This document shows positions 1 through 9,212 of a stretch of 64,000 nt of DNA, piece after piece. This DNA is from Betaproteobacteria bacterium HGW-Betaproteobacteria-1 (GTDB lineage Bacteria > Pseudomonadota > Gammaproteobacteria > Burkholderiales > Methylophilaceae): positions 62,001 to 126,000 of the forward strand of contig PHCX01000002.1 in the NCBI GenBank assembly GCA_002842435.1, given 5' to 3'. The notes under the pieces were generated by a model. That model ran no database searches and had not been told where the DNA came from. It saw nothing but the letters and a program-made list of their open reading frames with translations. Every line of letters starts with the position of its first letter. The stretch's first letter is position 1. The translations under genes and the position numbers were made by a program.

Positions 1-528
1 CAGGTCCTGAATGATCGAAGGTTTTTTCGCCCGGCCGGTCAGGCCTTTGATGACGCGTACTTGTTTGCCGAACAGACGATAGCATTCTCGGGTGGTTTTG
101 GCCGGTTGGCAACCGCTGCGATTGGCACTGGTGGAGACCAGTGCGCTACCGGATTCGCGGCTCAGCCTGGCGGTGAGGGCATGATTGCTGACGCGTACCG
201 CCAGCGTCGTGTGTTTGCCGGTCAGCCATTTGGGGCAATGTCTGGCGGCGGCCACCAGCCAGGTATGACCGCGTACCGGGTTCTGCCAGGACTGTAGCAT
301 TTGGCTGGTTTGTTCGCCGTTCAAAGATGCCATGTAAGACTGCAATTTGCTCAGGCGGTCGGCGACCAGAATCAGGCCCTTGCGCTGCGGGCGCCCTTTC
401 AGGCGCAGGATGCGCTGTACCGCCTTGCGGTTGCCGGGGTCGCAACCGAGCCCGAAAATTGATTCGGTGGGATAGGCGATGACGCCGCCCGATTTCAGGA
501 AATGTCGCAAGCTTCTTGAAATCGTCAT
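1..528 (-). CDS. tsaC: Threonylcarbamoyl-AMP synthase TsaC (YrdC/Sua5 family), C-terminus cut off by the window
   Basis: Makes threonylcarbamoyl-AMP from threonine, bicarbonate and ATP, the first step of t6A37 formation in ANN-decoding tRNAs; cytoplasmic. The open frame runs from an ATG at 528 to the window edge without a stop (176 codons). Seen in order: IAYPTESIFGLGCDP (about 17-31), LKGRPQRKGLILVA (about 43-56), LAVRVSNH (about 109-116) and SALVSTSANRSG (about 131-142), which are the substrate and ATP-binding signatures of YrdC domains. Length and the RAKKPSIIQDL stretch near the edge match short TsaC rather than long Sua5, so only about ten residues should be missing. tsaB, which acts in the next step, lies at 50.0 kb in this window. 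The start sits only 18 bp from the MITE-like element. Confidence 0.93.
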   Translation of the reverse strand, partial: MTISRSLRHFLKSGGVIAYPTESIFGLGCDPGNRKAVQRILRLKGRPQRKGLILVADRLSKLQSYMASLNGEQTSQMLQSWQNPVRGHTWLVAAARHCPKWLTGKHTTLAVRVSNHALTARLSRESGSALVSTSANRSGCQPAKTTRECYRLFGKQVRVIKGLTGRAKKPSIIQDL

Positions 529-544
529 GGGCGGGTCCGGATGT

Positions 545-816
545 TTAGAAAGCGCTGATTAAACGTGCGAGCGGGATGAAGTGCAACCGCAAGGGTTGTG
601 TCCGTCAAGACGGCTGCCAAGGCAGCGCGGCTTGACGCCACAAGGCGCACGGAACGCAGCAGCCGAGAAAACCAACGCAGTGTTTCGGCGTAGGCTAACC
701 TGCGATAGCAGGTTAAGCGCAGCGGCCGAAGCCATAGTATGCAGTATATAGCGAGGTTGTGAGTACCGCGTAACGCAGCAATTCGCCCGCGCAGCCATTT
801 AATCAGCGCTTTCTTA
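545..816. mobile_element. MITE-like element with 17-bp terminal inverted repeats
   Basis: A perfect 17-bp inverted repeat, AGAAAGCGCTGATTAAA at 547-563 and its complement at 798-814, bounds about 268 bp that hold no convincing gene. The trinucleotide TTA lies at both outer edges (545-547 and 814-816), as a 3-bp target duplication would. The interior is strongly structured: TAACCTGC/GCAGGTTA with a 4-nt loop at 696-715, and two small back-to-back hairpins at 602-613 and 614-625. The right TTA is also the purD stop codon read on the minus strand. Open frames crossing it (525-908 and 559-798, minus) have no recognisable product. Miniature transposable element is an inference from structure; no transposase is present. 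Confidence 0.65.
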
Positions 817-2082
817 GCCTTTGACGGCGCGGTAGCCGATATCGCTGCGGTACTGTGCACCCTTGAATTTGATCTCTTCGGCAATCTGGTAGGCGCGGCT
901 TTGCGCATATTTCACGGTTTCACCGAGAGCGGTGACACACAGCACGCGGCCGCCGTTGGTGAGCACCTTGCCGTCGACCAGTTTGGTGCCGGCATGAAAT
1001 ACATGCGCGTCTTTCAGATGTTCGGGCAGGCCGATAATTTCATCGCCGGTACGCGGATTATCCGGGTAATTGGCTGCAGCCATCACGACACCGAGAGCGA
1101 CGCGCCTGTCCCATTCGGCTTCCGCCTGATCCAGTGTGCCGGCAACGGCATGTTCCAGCAGTTCTACCAGGTCGCTTTTCAATCGCAGCAGGATCGGCTG
1201 GGTTTCCGGGTCACCCATGCGGCAGTTGAATTCCAGGGTCTTGATGCTGCCATCCGGGCTGATCATCAAACCGGCATAAAGGAAACCGGTGTAGTGGATG
1301 CCGTCTTTTGCCATACCGGCAACCGTTGGCTTGATGATTTCACGCATGACCCGGGCATGAATTTCCGGTGTGACGACCGGAGCCGGGGAGTAGGCGCCCA
1401 TGCCACCGGTGTTGGGGCCCTGGTCGCCGTCCAGCAGGCGCTTGTGGTCCTGGCTGGTGGCCAGCGGCAGGATGTTCTTGCCGTCGACCATGACGATGAA
1501 GCTGGCTTCTTCGCCGGTCAGGAACTCTTCGATGACGACGCGCGCACCGGCGCTGCCGAGTTTGTTGTCCGCCAGCATGGCGTCGATGGCGCTGTGCGCT
1601 TCGTCCAGCGACATGGCAACGACCACGCCCTTGCCTGCAGCCAAGCCGTCGGCCTTGATGACGATGGGCGCGCCCTGCTGATTGACGTAATCATGGGCGG
1701 CTTTGGCATCGGTGAAGGTGGCGTAAGCTGCGGTCGGAATGTTGTGACGCAGCATGAAGGCCTTGGCGAAATCCTTGGAGGATTCCAGTTGTGCTGCTGC
1801 TTGGGACGGTCCGAATATCTTCAGGCCATGCAACCGGAAAGCATCGACGACGCCTTGAGATAGGGTGGCCTCAGGCCCGACGACCGTCAGGTTGATTTCT
1901 TCCTTTTGGGCGAATTCAACCAGCTCATCAACCTTGGTGATCGGCACATTGAGCATGTCCGGATTCAGCGCCGTGCCGGCATTGCCCGGCGCAACGTAGA
2001 CGCGGCTGACCGTCTTGTTCTGGGCCAGCTTCCATGCCAGCGCATGTTCGCGACCACCGCCGCCGATGACTAATACTTTCAT
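814..2082 (-). CDS. purD: Phosphoribosylamine--glycine ligase (GARS)
   Basis: Joins glycine to 5-phosphoribosylamine with ATP, second step of de novo purine synthesis; cytoplasmic. The 422 residues match the family length. N-terminal Rossmann-like domain begins with MKVLVIGGGGREHA; the ATP-grasp core shows KADGLAAGKGV (143-153), NTGGMGAYSP (224-233) and EFNCRMGDPETQ (284-295), the last carrying metal-binding Glu/Asn. Transcribed downstream of purH on the same strand with a 97-bp gap that contains a palindromic repeat, so co-transcription is likely. The TAA stop coincides with the inner edge of the MITE-like element, meaning the 3' end of its message would run into that structured DNA. Confidence 0.97.
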   Translation of the reverse strand: MKVLVIGGGGREHALAWKLAQNKTVSRVYVAPGNAGTALNPDMLNVPITKVDELVEFAQKEEINLTVVGPEATLSQGVVDAFRLHGLKIFGPSQAAAQLESSKDFAKAFMLRHNIPTAAYATFTDAKAAHDYVNQQGAPIVIKADGLAAGKGVVVAMSLDEAHSAIDAMLADNKLGSAGARVVIEEFLTGEEASFIVMVDGKNILPLATSQDHKRLLDGDQGPNTGGMGAYSPAPVVTPEIHARVMREIIKPTVAGMAKDGIHYTGFLYAGLMISPDGSIKTLEFNCRMGDPETQPILLRLKSDLVELLEHAVAGTLDQAEAEWDRRVALGVVMAAANYPDNPRTGDEIIGLPEHLKDAHVFHAGTKLVDGKVLTNGGRVLCVTALGETVKYAQSRAYQIAEEIKFKGAQYRSDIGYRAVKG

Positions 2083-2095
2083 TGAAAACCCCTTT

Positions 2096-2172
2096 TAGCC
2101 ACAGAGGCCACAGAGGCCACAGAGAGAATCAGAATCGCTATGGATTCCGTGACCTCTATGATCTTTGTGGCG
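2096..2172. repeat. CACAGAG-type palindromic repeat, copy 1
   Basis: Three tandem copies of the 9-mer CCACAGAGG (last base changed in the third) at 2099-2125, followed after a short spacer by complementary segments CCTCTATG and CTTTGTGG at about 2153-2170. The left arm AGCCACAGAG (2097-2106) is identical to that of a second copy between groEL and groES (16588-16733). It lies between purH and purD, inside what should be one transcript, where it could fold into a hairpin. Interspersed intergenic repeat is inferred from the two copies. Confidence 0.7.
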
Positions 2173-2179
2173 CAAAGTT

Positions 2180-3766
2180 TTAATGTCTGAAGTGACGCAC
2201 GCCGGTCAGCACCATGGCCAGGCCGTGTTCGTCGGCCGCCGCGATGACCTCTTCGTCGCGCATGCTGCCACCCGGATGGATGACGCAGGCGGCGCCGGCT
2301 TCGGCCAGCACGTCGATACCGTCACGGAACGGGAAGAAGGCATCGGAAGCGACGACCGATCCCTGCAGCGTGAGACCGGCGTTCTGCGCCTTGATGGCGG
2401 CGATGCGGGTGCTGTCGACACGGCTCATCTGGCCGGCACCGACTCCCAGTGTCATGCCGTCGCCGCAGAAGACGATAGCGTTGGATTTGACGTATTTTGC
2501 CACGCGCCAGGCGAAAAGAAGGTCTCCCATTTGTTGCGGCGTCGGTTGCTTTTTGGTGACGATGCGCAAATCTTCGCGCTTGATTTCCAGGTTATCCGCG
2601 GTCTGGATCAGGATGCCGGAACCAACGCGCTTGATGTCGTGTGAATTGCGGCCCTTGTGCCAGGCACTGTCACCACCGGGTGGCAGTGCGATCTTCAGCA
2701 CGCGTACGTTGGCTTTGGCCTTGAAAATCTCCAGTGCGCCGTCGGAGTATCCCGGTGCGATCAGCACTTCGACAAACTGCTTGGAGATTGCTTCAGCGGT
2801 AGCGTCGTCGATAGGCTGATTAAAGGCGATGATGCCGCCGAAAGCTGAGCTTGGGTCAGTCTTGAAGGCTTTGCTGTAGGCTTCCAGTGTAGTGGCGCCG
2901 AGTGCCACGCCACACGGGTTGGCGTGCTTGACGATGACGCAGGCAGTGCTGTCAAACGATTTGACGGCCTCCCAGGCCGCATCGGCATCGGCGATGTTGT
3001 TGTAGGACAGTTCCTTGCCCTGCAATTGCTCGGCAGTGACCAGTGAGCCAGGTGCCGGATAAAGGTCGCGGTAGAAGGCGGCCTGCTGGTGCGGGTTCTC
3101 GCCGTAACGCAGATCCTGGATCTTGACGAAGCGGCCGTTGGTCTGGCCGGGGAACGGGTTGCGCGTATTGTCGCTGTTGAACGAGGACAGGTAGTCGCTG
3201 ATGGCACCGTCATAGTTGCTGATGCGGTTGAACGCAGCGACTGACAGGGCGAAGCGCGTGGCCTGGCTGGTGGCGCCGCCGGTGCTCTGCATCTCGGAGA
3301 GGACATCGGCATATTGCGAAGCATCTGTCAGTACGGCGACGTCTTTCCAGTTCTTGGCGGCAGAACGCACCATGGCCGGACCGCCGATATCGATGTTCTC
3401 GATCGCTTCTTCCAAGGTGCAATCCGGCTTGGCTACCGTAGCCTCGAACGGGTAAAGGTTGACCACCACCATGTCGATGTTCGGGATATTGGCGGCCTGC
3501 ATGGCGGCGACATGCTCCGGCAGGTCGCGACGGCCCAGAATGCCGCCGTGCACCAGCGGGTGCAGCGTCTTGACGCGACCGTCGAGCATTTCCGGAAAGC
3601 CGGTGTAATCACTGACTTCGATCACCGGGATATTGTTTTCCCTGAACAGCTTGGCGGTGCCGCCGGTGGAAAGGATTTCGACGCCGAAACCGTGCAATGC
3701 CTTGGCAAACTCGAGAATGCCGTTTTTATCGGAAACACTGATTAATGCTCTTTTGATCATAGCCAT
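2180..3766 (-). CDS. purH: Bifunctional AICAR formyltransferase / IMP cyclohydrolase
   Basis: Carries out the last two steps of IMP synthesis: formylation of AICAR with 10-formyl-THF, then ring closure. 528 residues, the usual size. The N-terminal MGS-like cyclohydrolase domain (about 1-200) starts [10 protein letters not shown] and contains STGGTAKL (33-40) and DGRVKTLHP (62-70); the C-terminal transformylase domain has [13 protein letters not shown] (220-232) and [11 protein letters not shown] (280-290), with the catalytic Lys-His pair in KHANPCG. It heads the purH-purD pair and is followed upstream (27 bp away, same strand) by fis, so dusB-fis-purH-purD may form one long minus-strand unit. 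Start chosen at ATG 3766; a second Met two codons later is equally possible. Confidence 0.97.
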   Translation of the reverse strand: MAMIKRALISVSDKNGILEFAKALHGFGVEILSTGGTAKLFRENNIPVIEVSDYTGFPEMLDGRVKTLHPLVHGGILGRRDLPEHVAAMQAANIPNIDMVVVNLYPFEATVAKPDCTLEEAIENIDIGGPAMVRSAAKNWKDVAVLTDASQYADVLSEMQSTGGATSQATRFALSVAAFNRISNYDGAISDYLSSFNSDNTRNPFPGQTNGRFVKIQDLRYGENPHQQAAFYRDLYPAPGSLVTAEQLQGKELSYNNIADADAAWEAVKSFDSTACVIVKHANPCGVALGATTLEAYSKAFKTDPSSAFGGIIAFNQPIDDATAEAISKQFVEVLIAPGYSDGALEIFKAKANVRVLKIALPPGGDSAWHKGRNSHDIKRVGSGILIQTADNLEIKREDLRIVTKKQPTPQQMGDLLFAWRVAKYVKSNAIVFCGDGMTLGVGAGQMSRVDSTRIAAIKAQNAGLTLQGSVVASDAFFPFRDGIDVLAEAGAACVIHPGGSMRDEEVIAAADEHGLAMVLTGVRHFRH

Positions 3767-3793
3767 GATGGGAACTTTTGAGAAAATTGAAGG

Positions 3794-4027
3794 TTACTGA
3801 ATGTTGTGCTGTTGCAGTTTCTTGCGCAGGGTGTTGCGGTTGAGGCCGAGGATTTCCGCCGCCTTGCTCTGGTTGCCGCCGGAACGGTTGAGGACGTATT
3901 GCAGCAGCGGTTTCTCCATGCAGTGCAGCACCATGTCATAGACGGCATGCGGTTGTTCGCCGTCCAGGTCCTTGAAGTATTCGTCCAGTGCTGCCCTGAC
4001 GCAGCTTGCGAGATCCTGGTTGCTCAT
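3794..4027 (-). CDS. fis: Fis-family nucleoid protein
   Basis: Small DNA-bending, nucleoid-associated regulator (factor for inversion stimulation). 77 residues, the short betaproteobacterial form rather than the 98-residue enteric form: the flexible N-terminal arm is shorter. The C-terminal helix-turn-helix is clear: GGNQSKAAEILGLNRNTLRKK (about 50-70), the same fold found at the end of NtrC-type activators. Its ATG overlaps the dusB stop codon (ATGA at 4024-4027), so the two are translationally coupled, the same dusB-fis pairing known in enterics. Confidence 0.95.
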   Translation of the reverse strand: MSNQDLASCVRAALDEYFKDLDGEQPHAVYDMVLHCMEKPLLQYVLNRSGGNQSKAAEILGLNRNTLRKKLQQHNIQ

Positions 4028-5061
4028 CAGGCGGCCAATGCCTCCGCTGTTGCTTCCTCAGCTTCGTCCGCTACATATTGCAGCCGCTCACCATGTGTCT
4101 GCAATTGCGCAAAGAATTCGTTGATGGCGCCGAGTTGCTCCTCAATGCTTTGCAACTGGTTCATGTAGTGGCGGAAATTGGCGGAACCAGCCAGACCCTT
4201 GGTGTACCAGGAAATGTGCTTGCGTGCGACGCGCATGCCGGTCAGTTCACCGTAAAACTCGTAGAGGTCGTCAAGATGCTGCAGCATGACCTGGTGAATC
4301 TCGCTGACAGTCGGTGCCAGCATGTGCTCGCCGGTGTTCAGGTAATGTTCGATCTCGCGGAAGATCCAGGGCCGACCCTGCGCGGCGCGGCCAATCATGA
4401 CGGCATCGGCTTGTGTGTAATCCAGTACGTATTTGGCTTTTTCCGGGCTGGTGATGTCGCCGTTGGCAATCAGCGGGATTTTGATCGCCTGCTTCACTTC
4501 GGCGATGGTGTCGTATTCGGCTTCGCCATGATAGAGACAGGCGCGGGTACGGCCATGCATGGCCAGCGCTTGCACGCCGATGTCTTCGGCCATTTTTGCC
4601 ACGGCGATGGCATTGCGGTTCTGTTTGTCCCAGCCGGTGCGAATCTTTAGCGTCACCGGCACATCGACGGCGTTGACGACAGCCTTGAGAATTTGCGCGA
4701 CCAGCGGTTCGTCGCGGAGCAGGGCAGAGCCGGCCATGACATTGCATATTTTCTTGGCCGGGCAGCCCATGTTGATGTCAATGATTTGCGCACCGTTGTC
4801 TACATTGTGGCGCGCGGCTTCCGCCATCATCTTCGGGTCGGCCCCGGCGATCTGTACCGAGATCGGCTCGACTTCGCCTTCGTGGTTGGCGCGACGCAGG
4901 GTCTTGGCGCTGCCGTAGAGCAGGGAGTTGGAGGTCACCATCTCGGAAACAGCCAGACCTGCACCAAAGCGTTTGCACAGCATGCGGAAAGGCCGATCAG
5001 TCACACCCGCCATGGGAGCGACGACCAGGTTGTTTCTCAGTTTGTAGGGACCTATCTGCAC
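4027..5061 (-). CDS. dusB: tRNA-dihydrouridine synthase B
   Basis: FMN enzyme that reduces uridine to dihydrouridine in the tRNA D-loop using NADPH. 344 residues. TIM-barrel start VVAPMAGVTDRPFR (13-26) binds FMN; NMGCPAKK (97-104) contains the catalytic Cys100; HGRTRACLYHG in mid-protein and ANGDITSPEKA further on are the usual Dus signatures. The start MQIGPYKLRNN fits the family N-terminus. Upstream minus-strand DNA (5062-5110) contains an AT-rich TATAAAAT-like stretch that could be its promoter. Overlaps fis by four bases. Confidence 0.96.
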   Translation of the reverse strand: MQIGPYKLRNNLVVAPMAGVTDRPFRMLCKRFGAGLAVSEMVTSNSLLYGSAKTLRRANHEGEVEPISVQIAGADPKMMAEAARHNVDNGAQIIDINMGCPAKKICNVMAGSALLRDEPLVAQILKAVVNAVDVPVTLKIRTGWDKQNRNAIAVAKMAEDIGVQALAMHGRTRACLYHGEAEYDTIAEVKQAIKIPLIANGDITSPEKAKYVLDYTQADAVMIGRAAQGRPWIFREIEHYLNTGEHMLAPTVSEIHQVMLQHLDDLYEFYGELTGMRVARKHISWYTKGLAGSANFRHYMNQLQSIEEQLGAINEFFAQLQTHGERLQYVADEAEEATAEALAA

Positions 5062-5241
5062 CAGGATAACTTCACATATCTTGCGGGAAAGCTGCCTATT
5101 TTATATGCAAATGCGGTGCGAGCAAACCTGAAATTTAGGGTTCTGGGCTTTTGCTGAGCAGTCAGCGGTTCTAGTTGCGTCAGTCATGCGATGGCGCTGT
5201 TAGCGCTGGTGATGGAAAGTGTGATGCAACAGGCGCCACAA

Positions 5242-6021
5242 TCAGGATGGCAGTCCATGTCGGTTTTGCTCTAGCCACTGGAACCCGGCGGCGCTGACGC
5301 CTTCACGCAGTTCCTGCATGGCGGCAGTTACGGCGGCGGTCGGGCCTTTTACGCCGAGCTCGATGGATTTTTGCGGGCCCAGCTTGGGCAGGCTGAAGAG
5401 CCGGGTTTCGGGGTATTTGCTGGTCAGCCGGTTCATGAGGTCGATCAGTTGGCTTTCCGCGCCATCCAGCACCAGTATTGCCTCCTCGACATAGTCATTC
5501 TGGTGAAAAAGGTGGGCGTAGTGCGTATCGAGGATCCAGTCCGTCATTGGCCAGGCCATTTGCGGAAAGCCCGGCATGAAGTAATGTGTGCCGAGCGAGA
5601 AACCGGGTACGCGGTTGACCGGGTTGGGAATCAGCGCCGCGCCTTGCGGGAAATCCGCCATCAGCACCCGTTTGGGATAAGCGCCATCGCCGAACTGAGC
5701 TTCGATCTCGGCTACGGCGCCGGTATGGCGCTCGATCGGCAGGCCGGTTGCCGCTGTTGCTGCCTGCCGGGTACGGTCATCCGGCGTGGCGCCGATGCCG
5801 CCGAAGCAGAAAACGATGTCGCCAGTCGCCATGCTGCGGCGCAGCACTTCCGTGATGCGGTCTTCCTCGTCGCCGACGTATTCTGCGCGGGAGAGTTGCA
5901 GGCCGCGTGTTTTCAGAGTTTCTATCAGCCGTTTGAGGTGTGCATCCTCCCGTCTGCCGGAAAGGATTTCATCGCCGATGATGATGGCGCCGAATTGCGG
6001 TTGTTCAATGTTGGAATTCAA
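5242..6021 (-). CDS. Molybdopterin-binding (MoaB/CinA-N type) domain protein
   Basis: 259 residues with a single MoCF_biosynth domain: IIIGDEILSGRREDAH (13-28), the RR and DE-containing nucleotide loop, and FGGIGATPDDRT (73-84), the motif shared by MoaB, MogA and the N-terminal half of CinA. The nicotinamide-nucleotide deamidase half of CinA is absent. Proteins of this stand-alone type are often called competence/damage-inducible protein A, but the substrate is not established. The gene stands alone on the minus strand; 180 bp without a gene separate it from dusB, including a short AGCGCT inverted repeat near 5195-5210. Divergent from the Bfd-like gene. Confidence 0.85.
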   Translation of the reverse strand: MNSNIEQPQFGAIIIGDEILSGRREDAHLKRLIETLKTRGLQLSRAEYVGDEEDRITEVLRRSMATGDIVFCFGGIGATPDDRTRQAATAATGLPIERHTGAVAEIEAQFGDGAYPKRVLMADFPQGAALIPNPVNRVPGFSLGTHYFMPGFPQMAWPMTDWILDTHYAHLFHQNDYVEEAILVLDGAESQLIDLMNRLTSKYPETRLFSLPKLGPQKSIELGVKGPTAAVTAAMQELREGVSAAGFQWLEQNRHGLPS

Positions 6022-6186
6022 TTGCCGGTTTCCATTCAGTTCAGTCGTGGGTCGTTACGTGCTACGACCAGCCGTTTATCCATCGGGTGCGCTGTCATTA
6101 TTCTTGCATTTTTCCTGACACATTTCGGATGCTGAACTTGCGCCGTTACAATATGCCCTGATGAGCAAAGACCTGAAATTCAGACC

Positions 6187-6405
6187 ATGAGCAACGGCTG
6201 CGACAATCCGGACGATGAAATCATGTGCTCGTGCAGCGGCACGCGACGCGGGCAGATTCGTGCCTATTTCCTGCAGGGGCTCGATGCCGATGCGATTTCG
6301 CGCAAGACCGGCGCCTTGTCCGGATGCGGTGGCTGCGAATGGGATATCGGCGAGTATCTGCAGGCGCTCGCGGCAGAGGCTGCAGCCGGCAAACCGGCTG
6401 CCTGA
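6187..6405 (+). CDS. Bfd-like [2Fe-2S] domain protein
   Basis: 72-residue protein consisting of one BFD-like (NifU central/NAD(P)H-nitrite reductase) [2Fe-2S] domain. The cluster ligands are visible: Cys14 and Cys16 in MCSCSGTRRGQI, Cys47 and Cys50 in SGCGGCEW. The family includes bacterioferritin-associated ferredoxin, which reduces ferritin-stored iron so it can be released. No bacterioferritin is adjacent; a ferritin-like gene lies at 28.9 kb. Starts at ATG 6187 just after a weak purine stretch. Ends 16 bp before the converging polA stop. Confidence 0.85.
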   Translation: MSNGCDNPDDEIMCSCSGTRRGQIRAYFLQGLDADAISRKTGALSGCGGCEWDIGEYLQALAAEAAAGKPAA

Positions 6406-6421
6406 ACCCTTGCAGTTGCTG

Positions 6422-9199
6422 TCAGTGCGCCGCTTCCCAGTTCGCGCCAGCGCCGACTTCCGCCAGTAATGGCACATCCAGTTTTGCCACGCCCTGCATC
6501 AATTGCGGCAGCCTCTCTTTCACCAGGCTCAATTCCGCCTCCGGCACTTCCAGTACCAGTTCATCGTGCACCTGCATGATGAGCTTGCTTTGCAGCTTTT
6601 CCTTTTCCAGCCAGCCCTGTACCGCGATCATCGCCAGTTTGATGAGGTCGGCGGCCGTGCCTTGCATGGGCGCATTGATGGCCGCGCGCTCGGCGCCGGC
6701 GCGGCGCATGCCGTTGGGGCTGTTGATCTCCGGCACCCACAGTCGGCGGCCGAAATAGGTCTCGACGTAACCCTGCGCCTTGGCCTGTGCACGCGTGCTG
6801 TCCATGTATTCGCGCACGCCGGGATAGCGGGCGAAGTAACGTTCGATATAACTTGCTGCCGCGCTGCGTTCGATGTTGAGGTTCTGGGCGAGGCCGAAGG
6901 CGCTCATGCCGTAGATCAGGCCGAAGTTGATGACCTTGGCATAGCGTCGCTGCTCGCTGCTGACGGCATCGCGTTCGACGCCGAAGATTTCGGCAGCGGT
7001 GGCGCGGTGGATATCCTCGCCGGCAGCGAAGGCCTTGAGCAGGCCTTCATCCTGCGACAGGTGCGCCATGATACGCAGCTCGATCTGCGAATAGTCGGCG
7101 GAGACGATGAAGCTGCCGGCCGGGGCGATGAAGGCTTCGCGGATGCGGCGGCCTTCGGCCGTGCGCACCGGGATGTTCTGTAGGTTGGGGTCGGAGCTGG
7201 CGAGCCGGCCGGTCACGGCTACCGCCTGGCTGTAGCTGGTATGCACTCGGCCAGTGTTGGGGTCTATCATCTTTGGCAGCTTGTCGGTGTAGGTCGATTT
7301 CAGCTTGGCCATGCCGCGATATTCGAGAATGACCTTGGGCAGCGGGTAGTCCAGCGCCAGTTCCTGCAGCACGTCCTCATCGGTTGATGGCGCGCCGGAA
7401 GGGGTCTTTTTCAGCGGTTTGATGCCGAGCTTGCCGAACAGGATTTCCTGCAACTGCTTTGGCGAGCCGAGGTTGAACGGCTGGCCAGCCAGCTCAAAAG
7501 CCTGTTGTTCCAGCTCCATCAGTTTCTGGCCGAGTTCGTGGCTTTGCTGGTTCAGCATCTGCCGGTCGATCAGCACGCCGTTGCGTTCGATGGTAAACAG
7601 GATGTTGGATACCGGCATTTCGATCTCGCCGTATATGCGTTGTAGTTTTTCGTCCTTGCTGATCTGCGGATACAGCGTTTCATGCAGCTGCAGTGTGATG
7701 TCGGCATCTTCGGCCGCATATTCGCTGGCGACGTCAATGGCGACCTGGCTGAAGCTGACCTGCTTGGCGCCCTTGCCGGCGACTTCTTCATAAGTGATGG
7801 TCCCGACGCCCAGATGGCGCATGGCCAAGTCGTCCATGCCGTGGCTGCGATGGCTTTCCAGCACGTAGGATTGCAGCAAAGTGTCATGCTGGATGCCGTT
7901 CAGCGCGATACCGTGATTGGCCAGCACATGCTGGTCGTATTTGAGATTCTGGCCGACCTTTTTGATCTCTGCGCTTTCCAGTATTGGCCGGATCTTGGCG
8001 ATTGCGCTGTCAAAGTCCAGTTGTTGCGGTGCGCCGGCATAATCGTGCTTTAGCGGCAGGTAGGCCGCCTCGCCGGAGGTGACGGCGAACGACATGCCGA
8101 CCAGCTTCGCCAGCATGGGGTCGAGCGAAGTGGTTTCGGTATCGAAGCAGAACAGCGGTGCGGATTTGAGCTTTTGCAGCCAGTGGTCTAGTTCGGCCTC
8201 GCTCAGCAGGGTCTGGTACTGACGTTTTTGCACGGCCGCTGCAGAGAACAGGTCGGTGGGTGCGTGATGCTGGCTGGACGTCGATTGAGCGCTGGTCGGT
8301 TGTACGGTGTTGATGGAGGCGTTGCCCGCTTGTTGCGGCTGGTCGAGTTCACGCCGCCAGCTCTTGAAATCCAGATGTTCGAACAGTTCGATCAGTTTGG
8401 CCTTGTCCTGCGGTTGTGGTGCGAGGTCGGCCAGATTCTCGCGGATGCCGACATCGCAGCGGATGGTGATCAGTTCGCGCGCGGTCGGCAACCATGGCAG
8501 GGCCTTGCGCAGGTTTTCGCCGACCACGCCGCTGATCTCGCCGGCATGCGCCACGATGTTATCGAGCGAACCGTACTGTTTCAGCCATTTGACCGCGGTC
8601 TTGGGGCCGACCTTTTCCACGCCCGGCACATTATCCGAACTGTCGCCGATCAGGATCAGGTAATCGACAATGAGGCTGGGCGGGATGCCGAACTTGTCCT
8701 CGACGCCGGCGATATCCAGCACCTCGTCGCCCTTGCGGAAAGCGTTGGGCATGGTGTTGACCAGCGTCACATGCTCGTTCACCAGCTGCGCGATGTCCTT
8801 GTCGCCGGTGGAGATGATGACGCGCATGCCTTCGCGCTCTGCCTGTTTCGCCAGGGCGCCCATGACGTCGTCGGCCTCCACGCCTTCTTCCACGATCAGC
8901 GGCCAGCCCATGGCCTTGATGGCGGCATGCAGCGGTTCTATCTGCGCGCGCAGGTCATCAGGCATGGCGGCGCGGTTGGCCTTGTATTCGGGATATATGT
9001 CGTCGCGGAAAGTTTTACCCTTGGCATCGAATACGCAGGCGCTATAATCGGCAGGATAGTCCTTGTGCAGCCGACGCAGCATGTTGAGCACACCCTGGAT
9101 GGCACCGGTGGGTTCGTTCTGGCGGTTGCGCAGATCCGGCATGGCGTGGAATGCGCGATACAGATAGGACGAGCCATCGACCAATAACAACGTTTTCAT
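6422..9199 (-). CDS. polA: DNA polymerase I
   Basis: Gap-filling and Okazaki-fragment-processing polymerase. 925 residues from ATG 9199 (MKTLLLVDGSSYLYRAF), the conserved N-terminus; the open frame continues 62 codons upstream but that part resembles nothing and crosses the neighbouring gene's start. All three domains appear active: 5'-nuclease (1-290, with VEADDVMG and STGDKDIAQL), 3'-5' exonuclease with FDTETTSLD (Asp353, Glu355) and QNLKYDQ, and family A polymerase with SADYSQIELR (motif A), the RRYAKVINFGLIYG O-helix and QVHDELVLE (HDE at 878-880). A Gln/Ser/Thr-rich linker at about 287-320 joins the first two. Only 13 bp separate its start from the divergent LOG gene. Confidence 0.97.
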   Translation of the reverse strand: MKTLLLVDGSSYLYRAFHAMPDLRNRQNEPTGAIQGVLNMLRRLHKDYPADYSACVFDAKGKTFRDDIYPEYKANRAAMPDDLRAQIEPLHAAIKAMGWPLIVEEGVEADDVMGALAKQAEREGMRVIISTGDKDIAQLVNEHVTLVNTMPNAFRKGDEVLDIAGVEDKFGIPPSLIVDYLILIGDSSDNVPGVEKVGPKTAVKWLKQYGSLDNIVAHAGEISGVVGENLRKALPWLPTARELITIRCDVGIRENLADLAPQPQDKAKLIELFEHLDFKSWRRELDQPQQAGNASINTVQPTSAQSTSSQHHAPTDLFSAAAVQKRQYQTLLSEAELDHWLQKLKSAPLFCFDTETTSLDPMLAKLVGMSFAVTSGEAAYLPLKHDYAGAPQQLDFDSAIAKIRPILESAEIKKVGQNLKYDQHVLANHGIALNGIQHDTLLQSYVLESHRSHGMDDLAMRHLGVGTITYEEVAGKGAKQVSFSQVAIDVASEYAAEDADITLQLHETLYPQISKDEKLQRIYGEIEMPVSNILFTIERNGVLIDRQMLNQQSHELGQKLMELEQQAFELAGQPFNLGSPKQLQEILFGKLGIKPLKKTPSGAPSTDEDVLQELALDYPLPKVILEYRGMAKLKSTYTDKLPKMIDPNTGRVHTSYSQAVAVTGRLASSDPNLQNIPVRTAEGRRIREAFIAPAGSFIVSADYSQIELRIMAHLSQDEGLLKAFAAGEDIHRATAAEIFGVERDAVSSEQRRYAKVINFGLIYGMSAFGLAQNLNIERSAAASYIERYFARYPGVREYMDSTRAQAKAQGYVETYFGRRLWVPEINSPNGMRRAGAERAAINAPMQGTAADLIKLAMIAVQGWLEKEKLQSKLIMQVHDELVLEVPEAELSLVKERLPQLMQGVAKLDVPLLAEVGAGANWEAAH

Positions 9200-9212
9200 A
9201 TGGGATCCTGAT

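Noticed and set aside
146..445. 99-residue minus-strand frame near the left edge
   Set aside because: Out-of-frame shadow of tsaC, which reads cleanly from 528 to the window edge.
901..1863. 320-residue plus-strand frame opposite purD
   Set aside because: Runs antisense through a clear purD gene; no family features. Long antisense frames are common in GC-rich DNA. The same applies to frames opposite polA (8228-9187) and groEL (15045-15965).
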